A stretch of 24,987 bases of DNA from Gonium pectorale (Eukaryota; Chlorophyta; Chlorophyceae; Chlamydomonadales; Volvocaceae). The notes beneath the pieces were generated by a model. That model did no database searches, was not told where the DNA came from, and worked only from the letters and a program-made list of their open reading frames with translations. A program made the position numbers and the translations under genes. Numbering within the stretch: the first letter of the stretch is position 1; each line of letters opens with the position of its first letter. The DNA is taken from the NCBI GenBank assembly GCA_001584585.1, contig LSYV01000002.1, forward strand, positions 3,186,253 through 3,211,239, given 5' to 3'. Below are positions 1-8,887 of this stretch, in pieces.

Positions 1-494
1 GAAGCTCTCTAGTGGCTCCCTCTGTCACGGCTCGCGCACTGATTTGCGGAGGGGAATCGTACTCGGGCCCCTGCACGGGTCTGGTGCTTAGGCGGACTTG
101 CATGCTCTCTAGTGGCTCCCTCTGTCACGGCGCGCAAGGCGACAATGTAGTTTGATATCATGTTCGGGCCCCTGTATGGGTTTCATGTGTTGCATCCTTA
201 GTACTGGCCTTTTTATACCACCCAAGGGCGCCCTAGAATTGTGAGGGAGCCCACCTCCCGGTTCACATGTGCCGGTACCAAGTCTCCGCACCCTAAAAAT
301 TGGAAACGTCTGAAATACCTTGAGCGGTTACGCCCCCAAAGTTTCAGCCCGAAAAACCCAGTGGATCCCGAGATAGCCACGAAATTATCATGCTCATCCT
401 AATGTTCTCAATTAGTTCTCATTAGAAATAATGGTAGAAGGAATTTCATTCTAAGGTCACGCACAACCCTACCCATCGTCCGCTGGCCCTGCAG
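1..494. other. Non-coding lead-in before the first visible exon of copy A
   Basis: No exon is recognisable here. By analogy with copies B and C, this stretch should lie in intron 3 of copy A, because the fourth exon starts at 495 after an acceptor ending in CTGCAG. The counterpart of exon 3, which ends in a GRAVQ-like sequence in B and C, is not found in these bases. Intron 3 is 373 bases in copy B and 265 in copy C, so copy A has either a longer intron or a lost 5' end. The stretch holds an approximately 100-bp tandem duplication (4-181). Confidence 0.6.
4..181. repeat. Approximately 100-bp imperfect tandem repeat, two copies
   Basis: The block starting GCTCTCTAGTGGCTCCCTCT at position 4 recurs at 104. 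The block TCGGGCCCCTG at about 63 recurs at about 164 (shift 100-101). The sequence between these anchors has diverged, so this is an old or partial duplication. It overlaps no exon. The left edge of the window may cut off further units. Confidence 0.75.
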
Positions 495-3400
495 ATAGAC
501 TTCGGCGGTACCTTGTCCGCTTTCGCCGTGGACTATAACGCCGTTCTGGAGCTGTCGGATCTGCTGCTGCTGGGGCTGCCCTACGCGCGGAACGTGTCGG
601 ACGCAAGGGACCTGATGGCCGTCTGGCTGCACCCTGTGCGCTTCCTCTAGTAAGGCCTCGCTCGAGCGAGCTCATGAGGCGCGATGCACAGTAACGGGAT
701 GGCTAGGGCGGCGCGACTGGGGGGGGGCGGTTGAGTTGACGGTGCTGTAGGCCACGGAGAGGCCGAGCGATATTGCAGAGGGGGCAGACGACGCGAACAC
801 GAGAGGTACCAACGAGGTACCAACGAGGTGCAACCTGATGCACGCCTGCCTCCATCGCTGCCCCGTACCGGCTACGTAGAGCTGCACAAGGGCGCAGCGC
901 ACAGGCAGCGTTGTGCTGTCCTCAGCCCCGGGGGTGCATGTCGCGGGTCTGGAACCGAGCACACGGTCACACGGGGTGCCGGCTGCGCTCCTCTCCGGCG
1001 CCTGTTTTGCTCCCTGCTCGCCCGCTTACCGGTACCTAGATGTGCCGAATGCTGGATGTGCCGTTTCGCTATGTTTAATAACACATCAGCGTGCCGGGCA
1101 CCCGGCGAAGGCGGTGCGGTCCCACATCAGCCTTCGGGCCCACCTCCCAATTTTGTCTTCTACCCTGCCTGACGGCTGCCGCACCTGCACCACAAGCCGC
1201 CTTCTTCTTCATTTGCCCCGCCCCGCCCAGACATTATACCACCTGCCCGCAGCCCCCGTCCCGCGGGGTTCGCAGGCTGGTCCAAAATACCCTCCCAGCT
1301 TCGCGTGCGGCGTTGCAGCCTAGTACTGCCGCAGCTGGAGCTGGAGTGGTGGAGAGTGGCGGCGGAGGCCACGGCCGGGATGGATCCGGACTACGATTCA
1401 ATGACATCGTGGTATCTCGGCAGGGACTGGAGGTAAGCTAGCCAGCGGCCGCTTTGGTGACTGTCGTGGTGCACGACCAGGCGGGCTGGGGGCTTGTTGG
1501 GGCCCGAGAACGGTTTGGAAAGGACGGTGTCACGACTCGGCTCGCAGGTAAGGGTTGCAGACGTCGACTGATACGGGTATGGGATCAGGCAGCTGGGCTT
1601 CAGAGGTCAGCATGCGCGCCCAACGCGAAGGACGCTGGCACTGCGGGATGGGATGTATGCGTGCTGCTGCGGACTGTGATATCTTCCTCCTGGACACAGC
1701 TAACGCATCATGCGCCCCCCCCCCTGACGCCGCGGACCCTTCTTACCTGTGATTTCCTGACGGATACGAATGGCATGCGCCTTCAATTTTTTTCGTCCGC
1801 ATCACTCCGTTTGTCCGTTGCATCTGTACACGTGTCAATGCTCCTATGAAGCTTTTGCCCCTACTTGCCTGGCAAGGGCGCCCTGCAAACCCACTGATTT
1901 CCCTGCCGCCTGCCCTACCGCGTGCAGACTGTCGTTGGATGGCGCCGACAGCGGCGGCGGCACTAGGGCTGTGGGCATTAATGGAGGTGAAGTCCAAGGC
2001 GCTGCACCGCTCCGCATTTCTCTCGCCGAGCGGCCGAGGAGCCAGCAAACGCAGCTGTCCTCTTGCACGCTCACGACGCTTGAGGCGTCGAGGGCCGTCC
2101 CATCGCCGGCGGCCGTCGCCGCAGCCGCCACCTGGCCCCTGGGCGCAACGTACGATGGGGACGTGGCCGTACAGGTGCGGGACCCAGCAGCGTCCACGCC
2201 CCGCCGCTAGCAGCCCGCACTGTTGCTGCCCCGCGGCGCAACGCCCACCCAACCCAGTGGCCACTGCGGGTGCTGCCGGCCGCTATCACACATGGCCCCA
2301 TCACCACGCTTGTAGGACAGACGGCTGTGAGACACGCCATCCGCGCACGTCAGCGCATGCTGAGGGCACGCCTCCCATTCCCTTCTCGTTGCAAATGTGC
2401 CGGCCCCGCAGCAGCTGCGCTTTGGCGGCTTCGGATACCTTACGGAACAAACGGTGCTGCTTCCACTCTGCAACAACGATGCGATGATGAACACCGTGCT
2501 TGTCACGTCAAGGCTCTGGGGCAGGTTTGTCAAGCCAGCCTGGCTGCGGCACGGGCCCGACGTGAACGGTTCTGTCATCTTCTTCGACAAGGACCAACCG
2601 GTGTACACCGAGATTTTCAAGCGGACTGGCCCCGAGGAGGGCGTGCCCTGCACCCTCCGTGGCGCTCCAGTGGCACAGGCGCACAGGAGGACGTTCTGGG
2701 ACATGCGGGTGCGGCGGAGACTGGGGACTTGGGAGGGGCGAGCAGGGAAGCCAGTGGGTATCTATCGGTGGGCAGGGGCACGGAGTGCGGCGGCAAGCCT
2801 CTTGCAGCCCATGGAGAGGCGCCCAGCGAGTGGGGAGCGGGCCGCATTTGCCAGCTTTTTTTTTCTGTGGAAAGGTTACAGGCGGAGAGGCGAGAAAGGG
2901 CGCAGACAGCGGGAGGGACATGCAGCCCTCCCGTGATGAGCTGGCAACAGGCGGGTGCAGCCGGGCTGCTAGGGTTGGGCACTGGGCGCAGGGGGCAGGG
3001 GTGAGTAGCTGGGGAACGTGCCGTGCGAGTGTGAGGACGCCGGCACACGAGGAGCGCCACATGAGCAACTGGCACCGCCCACTGCGGTGGATAGCGGGTG
3101 GGTACCGTTCTGTTGGGGTGCCATGCATTGCAGTATGGGGGGAAAGGGGTCGAGGGCGGCGTGCTGGGGGCCTACGATCTCAGCAGGAACGTCGGCCTGT
3201 TGGATGTTGTAGTGATTATGCAAGGTAGGTCATTGGGTTGGCCATGGCCGTCTAGATGCCGGGGTCAGACCACGGCACCCGCGGGGCAATGTTCCCCAAG
3301 CCGCACCCACGGCACCGGAGCGATCGACTTGACAAACGAGATACGCAGTGATTACTGCGTGAGGGGAAAGCCTGCCGTTTGAGGTTAGGCGGGAAGGTGA

Positions 3401-6400
3401 CGCTTAAGATCCGAAGTGGGGCACAAAAGTTGTCGAGCGCTTTCGAACCTCAAGGGCTGACAACCAACCTTAGCCGCCCCGACATCCCGTGGCCGTAGGG
3501 CCTCCGTGGCGCCGTGGCACTGCCCCCCACCTCCCCCTGGGCGTTGACGATGTACGAGCTGGTCCTCTACAACCTGTCGCCCACGGGACCGGATGCGCTC
3601 CCGCCACCGGCATCGCCACCCTCTGCGGCATCGCCGTCCGTGCCGCCGGCATACACCCCAACCATGAGTGACGGCACAGGGGAGGCCTACGGTAGCCCCA
3701 CGGGCGGCTCTCGGCGCCAGACGCTGATTGGAAACGGCGGGGCTGGCGTGCAAGAAGGACTGATTTCGCCGGTCGCTCCTGCTTCAGAGCCGTCTCAGCC
3801 GGATTCGTCCCCTGGGTCGCCGGGGTTGCCGCCCCCTGGGGCGCCATCGCCAACGTTCCCAGGGAGCAAGAACGGGTGGTCGCCTCCGGAGGCGGCAGAT
3901 GCCCCTCCTCCTCCGTCGCCTCCTCCACCCCTACCGCCTCGGCCGCCCGTGGTGGACCCGCTGGACTCGGCGCTATATGGAATGGCGCTCCCACTGTGGT
4001 TCTTCAATTTCAACCGGTGAGGCTCTTGCGGCGTTGGGGTGCTGGGGCGTCTTGTGCATTCGGTCTAACCGACGACCTCTCCTTGATCACCCTCCGCGGT
4101 GTAGGTCTCTGGGCCGCCCGCTTCTGCGGCTGCGCAACGTGACGCTGGTGGTGCCGCCCGCGGAGCTGGACCTGCTGCGGAGGCTGCTCGAGACGGTGGG
4201 GGCGCTGCCGCTGGCGGAGAAAGGCAACGGCGGGATTGCTGGGGGCTACAGCAGCAATGCAAGCGCGGGCGGCAGCAGCGGCAGGAGCGACGGCAGCAGC
4301 GCCGGCGGGCGGCGGCTGCATGCAGGAAGGGGCAGCGCGGCGAGGGCGCTAGCTGCTGATAGTTCTGGCGGTCCTACCGCCGCCGCCGGCCCCTGCCCCC
4401 GCGATGCGCTCCTGAGCTACGCCTCCTCCGCCGACGTGTCCGGGCACAGCGCTACCGCCATCTCCTTCCGCCGCCTCTCGTTCCACGGCTGGGAGGGCCG
4501 CGACGTGACGGTCACGAGCGACTTCCCGCCCGATGCGCCCACGGTCCAGCTGCCCGCCGACACGGCTGGACTGGGGCCGGAGCTGGAGGCGGCCTGCAGA
4601 GCGATAGTCGGCTCGAACGCACCGCTCCCTGGAGACCACAACTCCCCAACCCCAGCGGACAAACTGGACACCCCGCCTGGAGCGAGCAGCCCTGAGGTCA
4701 GCGGCCTCTCGCCACCCTCGACGACGGAGTCCCCGGCTGCTGCCGCCACCGCGGGCTCTAATCACCTGCCGCGCACGGTGGCCTTGGCAGTCGCGGTGCC
4801 GCTGGGTGCAATCATTGTGGGCGTGGTGGCAGTGGCGGCGGTGCTCCGAAGGCGGCAGCGGCAGCGCAGGATGGGTGGGGCGTCCAGGGATCCGGGCGAC
4901 GTGCGGGCCCTGGAGTCGGGGGGTAGTGACCTGCCGCCCTGCCGCACAGGGTCCACCGTGCCACTGGACCTGTCGTTCACGCCCGATGCGTGCCTCCGCG
5001 CCAAAGAGGCGAAGTGCATGGCCACCACCCTGGACAGCCTGGACTTCGGGGACAACCCCCGCGGGATGACGACCCCCCCTTGGATGGTAACCCCACCCGG
5101 CGGTTTGCAACCGCAGCAGCCGGCCCAGAAGGCGTTGTGGGTCTCGGCGCCAGCGCAGTGCCCTGCGGCTGAGCGCACCAAAGCACGCAGCCTTGGTGCC
5201 GCACCTGCACAGGCCGACACACTTCCGGAAGCACCGGTTGCATTGGTGGCTTCAATAAATACCGAAGAGGAGTCAGAGCGCCAGGAAGACAAGAAGGGTG
5301 CGGAAATGCCAAAGGGCGGACTGTGGGCGCTATCCTACTACATGGAGACGCGTGAGGCCCACCTGTCCGCATTCGACTATGTGTCCCTCCCTGATGAGGG
5401 CGCCACGCGACTCGTAAAGCTAAGCGCCGGTGAGTCGTGTGCCGCCTTCCACGCGTAGACCAGCGCCGCGCTTAGATGTAGGCTGGCCGTTGTGTGCGGC
5501 TGGTGTGTGAATCTAGCTGCGCTGTTGTGGATGCTTAAGGGTCTCTAGCTGTTGTACTGGTCGCACGCATGGCAGCCGGCAGTGGGGACCAAGAATTGGT
5601 GCGATGGAGGGCAGGAGTTTACGGGGGCATAGCGGTTGGGTGAGAATGATGGCGAGGTGGGTGGGTGTTGAATTTTGGTTTGGGGCATGGTAACATTTCA
5701 CTGGGTGCAGCTAGCGTGCTCCCGCTGCTGAGCCTTAAGGCCTCTGGGGGTGATGGAGGGTCGTTTCATGCCGTTTCCCGCCATGGTTTGCATGCGCCCC
5801 GCCTCGTTCGTTCGGTTCCTGCCTGATTCGCCATGTCTCCGCCACAGCGCCCTGTCCCCCGGCCCGTCCGTTGCCCGCCTGCAGACTGCCGCTTCCGCAT
5901 GCCCAGTGCGCCAGTGGCCGAGCGGCCGTCCGCAGTGCGCCAGGCCGTGGACGACTGGCGGGCGGCGATCGGAGGGGCCGCGGCTGAGGACGACGGTGCT
6001 GTGAGGCTACTTAAGCGCATTGGCCAGGGCTCCTACGGCGTTGTGTTCCTGGGTGAGTGCTGTGACAGGTACCGGCACCTCACGGGTTGCCTGATTGAGC
6101 GGAAGCTTACTAGGCTGCCTCGCGTCACACGCGGCCTCTGATCCCCGGGCCTCTCCGTCATCCGCTTTTGCACTCGTTCATACTCCGCCACACTTCCCCT
6201 CCGTTCCACATTTCCCTGTTGGTTTTCTCCCTGCACCCCACACAGGCGTGTGGCGCCGCCTGGCCGTAGTTCATAAGCCACGGTCTGGGTACACTGACGC
6301 CCCGCCCCTCTCCCTGCACCCCGCACAGGCGTGTGGCGCGGCCTGGCCGTAGCCGCCAAGGTGCTGGTGGTCCACGACACGCTGCTGGGGGCCGAGGGCC

Positions 6401-7862
6401 GCGCCCGGCAGCGAGCCGTCCTGGAGGCCGCCGTGGGCGCCTCCCTGGACCACCCCAACGTGGTGGCCACGTACGCGTACGACGTGCGGCCGCTGGGCGA
6501 ACAGCCAGGCGACGGAGGGGACGAGGCCGGGAGCGACCCGCGGATCGGCAGCAACCCTGACGTGTTCCAGCTGCACATCCTGCAGGAGTTCTGTTCGGGA
6601 GGCAGCCTCAAGGAGGCGCTGGGTAAGTGCGTGCATGGTGATAGGCAGCGGAATGACTGCTAAAGCGTTGTGCGGTATGATCGCTTTGCCGAACATAACC
6701 ATGGATCGGGGCAGCCCCAGCCAACCCTGGCCGGTCGCCCTCTTCCCCACTTGCCAGAGTCGCGCGGCGTGCTGGGTGGTGGCGTGCTGGCGGGCGGTGT
6801 GTCAGCGGCCGTTGCGCTCCGCCTCGCTTTCGACGTTGCTGCGGGTCTGCGCCACGTGCACGCCACCGGCATCGTGCACGGAGACGTGTCGGCGGGGAAC
6901 GTGCTGCTGGCGAGGCGCACCGTTGCCGACGACGATGCGGGCTCCAACGCACCGGTGGAAGACGGTCCCACGGATGCTCGCGAGGCTGATTGGCACTTTC
7001 GCCTAGCAACGGCTGGCCCCCCTCCGCTGCGGGTGGTGGCAAAGGTGGCGGACTTCGGGCTGAGCGTGCGGCTGCCGGGGAGCGCCACACACGCCAGCGG
7101 CAACGTGCAGGTGGGGCGAAGTCCCAATCCCCAGGGGCGGGGCTCTACCAGACGTGCCCTGTGTTGGGTACGGCATCCGTAGTCCCCATTGCACTGCAGC
7201 GAGTCCCCGAGGCACGAGATGCGGTTCACTGAAGGCCGGGAATGAAACTACAGCTTTTTCCCCGCTACCCAGGGCACCCCAGTCTACACCGCCCCGGAGG
7301 TCCTCATCTTCGGCCGCGTGAGCCGCGCCTCCGACGTCTACTCGTTCGGCGTGCTGCTGCTGGAGCTGCTGCACGGAACGACCCTGTGCGCCGCGTGGAA
7401 TGCCGCTCGTCCGGGGGTGCAGCTCACCCCCGCAGCGTTGGTTGATCAAGGCACGGGTGCCAGCGCACTGGTGGAGGCCCTTACCGCGCCGCTCCGGGCA
7501 AGCGACGACAGATGTCCCGCGGGTCTGCGGGCGCTGCTGGAGGCCTGCCTGGCGACCGACCCGGCGGGTCGGCCCACCATGGAGCAGGTGGGTGCTTGCG
7601 GCCAAAGGCTCCACGCCCTGCATCTCGCACAGCGAGACGCAAACAAGGCATGGGATGGCCTCTATATGTGCATTCGTCGGCGACCCACGCTTTGCTCCGG
7701 GCTGTGCCAGGAACTGCCAGATGCTCGACATTTGAAGCATGCCTTTTCACCCCGTATGGTATGCAGGTGGCCGAGGCTCTGGTCGGTTGCCTGCAGGCAG
7801 TGGCAGGGGAGTGCTTGGCTCAACTGGAGACGGAGAGCGGCCCGGCTCCAGCCAGGGAGTGA
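495..7862 (+). CDS. Copy A: receptor-like TKL non-RD protein kinase (5' part missing)
   Basis: Inferred exons: 495-649, 1253-1432, 1928-2174, 2412-2708, 3499-4016, 4105-5429, 5885-6052, 6329-6622, 6758-7110, 7273-7587, 7767-7862 (TGA). They sum to 1,316 codons and every phase closes. A 91-base exon-like stretch at 3134-3224 may belong but does not fit the phase. In order the product has the C-terminal part of the ectodomain, a proline-rich stalk (from about 3580), a membrane-proximal block with RLRNVTLVVPP, a transmembrane helix (about 4778-4846) followed by RRRQRQRR, a linker containing ALSYYMETREA, and a kinase domain from 6001. The kinase has GQGSYGVV, AAK, HPNVV, HGDVSAGN, DFG, APE and GRPTM. 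The ligand is unknown; membrane receptor signalling is inferred from the layout. Exons were set by alignment to copy B. The TAG at 648-650 is not read as a stop, because a GTAAGG donor overlaps it and the next exon continues in phase. Confidence 0.8.
803..835. repeat. 11-bp short tandem repeat, three units
   Basis: The unit GAGGTACCAAC occurs at 803-813 and 814-824, followed by a diverged third unit, GAGGTGCAACC, at 825-835. It lies inside the inferred intron between the first two visible exons of copy A. Confidence 0.8.
3134..3224 (+). other. Possible additional small exon of copy A
   Basis: An acceptor (CATTGCAG) is followed by an open frame that reads YGGKGVEGGVLG and then NVGLLDVVVIMQ. 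It ends at a GTAGGT donor. The hydrophobic strand-like run resembles the modules elsewhere in the ectodomain, and the frame continues from the preceding exon end (CGG at 2706-2708). However, 91 bases leave one extra base, while the next exon (3499) starts in phase 0, so either a further micro-exon or another splice site is needed. No convincing counterpart was found in copy B; the nearest candidate lies around 15351-15437. Confidence 0.35.
3580..3960 (+). other. Copy A proline-rich ectodomain stalk
   Basis: After the conserved PPTSPWAL and LVLYNL motifs the protein becomes rich in Pro, Ser and Gly, ending in PPPPSPPPPLPPRPP just before the conserved MALPLW block. Such runs are typical of hydroxyproline-rich algal ECM proteins (pherophorin-like) and of extended, probably glycosylated spacers. 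Between copies A and B the flanks of this segment are conserved but its interior cannot be aligned. Confidence 0.8.
4778..4846 (+). other. Copy A transmembrane helix
   Basis: A single run of about 23 apolar residues (VALAVAVPLGAIIVGVVAVA and following) is preceded by a Ser/Thr/Pro/Ala-rich segment and followed at once by RRRQRQRR, a strong stop-transfer signal. This gives type I topology, with the kinase in the cytosol. The corresponding helix in copy B shares the A-V-P-L-G core. Confidence 0.88.
6001..7850 (+). other. Copy A protein kinase domain (TKL-like, HGD catalytic loop)
   Basis: The domain is split over five exons. Subdomain I is IGQGSYGVVFLG (exon ending 6052). The ATP lysine is in VAAKVL, the alpha-C Glu in AVLEAAVG, followed by HPNVV. 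The catalytic loop is HGDVSAGNVLL (HGD at 6877-6885). The metal-binding motif is DFGLS, the activation loop ends GTPVYTAPEV, then SDVYSFGVLLLELL and GRPTM. All catalytic residues are present, so activity is expected. The arginine before the catalytic Asp is Gly (non-RD). About 40 extra residues lie between the catalytic loop and DFG (about 6916-7038), and an acidic, Gly-rich insert follows HPNVV. Short conserved tail after the last helix. Confidence 0.92.
6231..6352 (+). repeat. Duplicated splice acceptor and exon start (decoy 3' splice site), copy A
   Basis: A 39-base block at 6231-6269 (pyrimidine tract, CACAG, then GCGTGTGGCGC and CTGGCCGTAG) is repeated at 6314-6352 with two mismatches. 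The second block is the true start of the exon carrying the ATP-binding lysine (exon start 6329). The first lies 83 bases upstream in the intron and would be a decoy acceptor. Its use with continued read-through would shift the frame. A decayed version exists in copy B at 18235-18249. Confidence 0.8.
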
Positions 7863-8242
7863 TGCGCACCACGTGCGGCGTGCGGCGGATACAAGGGCGT
7901 GGGTGCCGGGGAGGCGAGGGCAGTGGCGGGCAGAGCAGGAGTGGCGCTGGAGGCTACAGGTGAGCAGCTCGATCGACTCTATGCTGGCTGCCTGGGGCCG
8001 CGCGCGAGAAGACCATGTGGCCTGTGATGCTGGGTTGATTGCTGGGATGGTCTCCTCTCCTACCGGCCAGCCGGTGGCATTGAAGGGTCCATTTCGCTGG
8101 GGTCTTTTTTGGCGGAGATGGCGCGCGGGCGACGCGCCAGCAGTCTATTCTTTGCGGGTAACTATTGAAAGAGTGAGGGGCAATAGATAGTGGGAAGGCG
8201 TTCTGCTCACGGGACTGCTGAATGGACTTGTATCTCCTGTAA
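7863..8242 (+). other. Probable 3' UTR of copy A ending near a TGTAA polyadenylation motif
   Basis: After the TGA at 7860-7862 no coding continuation homologous to copy B is seen. The first TGTAA pentamer, the usual polyadenylation signal of chlorophycean algae, is at 8238-8242. A 3' UTR of about 380-400 bases would be normal for such genes. The assignment rests on the motif alone. Confidence 0.5.
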
Positions 8243-8725
8243 GATCCTGCTGGAGTTGATGGGGCGGCGGGCGGGGGCATGCCATCGCGCACTGGCCTAG
8301 TGCATAGTTGTGTGGTCCATATGTTTCAAGGCTCAATCGTTCACGGACATGTCGGCTCAGTGCGTGATACAGCGCGCGGCACCAGCACAGTAGTGGCGTG
8401 ACGGTAAGCTTCACCCGCCACCACGCTCCTGGTAATTGCGTTACCAGTATTTGGCACAACGACTTCAGAACTAGATGGCCGGCGCGTCGGTCTTACCGAC
8501 AGAGGTTATCTGCTGCGATAGGTACTTACTTGAGCAGGGGTTGAGTTCTTGAATCCATGTTACCTAGCGCCAGGGACAGGGGATTGCCAGGGGACACGTG
8601 CGTTGGGAATGGACATGTACGTTGTGGATTTCAACGGGTCGCTGGGTCATACTAGGCATTTTTTTATCCGCTGTGGTGGTTAAGCTCTACTCCATGGAGC
8701 CGACTGGGAACACCTATCTATTTAT

Positions 8726-8809
8726 GCCGGCAGCAACAACCCTGCATGCGCCCCGGCAGCAGGATTGTTGCTGCCGGGGCGCATGATTGTTGCTGCCGGG
8801 GCGCATGCA
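8726..8809. repeat. Hairpin cluster with two alternative perfect stems
   Basis: The arm TGCATGCGCCCCGGCAGCA (8743-8761) is perfectly complementary to 8791-8809. Its inner 17 bases (8745-8761) are also complementary to 8769-8785, leaving a 7-base loop. The two right arms form a direct repeat with the unit TTGTTGCTGCCGGGGCGCAT. A partial extra left arm (GCCGGCAGCAACAA) lies at 8726-8739. There are no terminal repeats or target duplications that would prove a MITE. Confidence 0.85.
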
Positions 8810-8870
8810 GACCTTTGGATCCCGTTCCGCCTCGCGCGATACCTAAAACACCGCGATACCTAAGCCGCGT

Positions 8871-8887
8871 CGCGGGAACTTCCCGCG
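8871..8887. repeat. Short perfect palindrome
   Basis: CGCGGGAA, one base, TTCCCGCG: two 8-base arms around a single C. It lies just after two copies of CGCGATACCTAA (about 8836-8862). It could be a protein-binding site or a hairpin remnant; nothing ties it to a gene. Confidence 0.6.

Noticed and set aside
495..650. Apparent stop codon (TAG, 648-650) making copy A look like a pseudogene
   Set aside because: A GTAAGG donor overlaps the TAG. The exon length (155 bases) equals that of copy B, and the next exon continues in the same phase with homologous sequence.
1743..2264. Minus-strand open frame of 173 codons
   Set aside because: It is antisense to a conserved exon of copy A (1928-2174). GC-rich third positions create such shadow frames; it has no motifs of its own.
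2508..3128. Minus-strand open frame of 206 codons
   Set aside because: Antisense to the exon ending at 2708 and the following intron. The Pro/Cys/His-rich composition and lack of domain features point to chance.
8726..8809. Possible CRISPR-like array
   Set aside because: The repeats are few, adjacent and inverted with no regular spacers, and the context is a eukaryotic nuclear genome.
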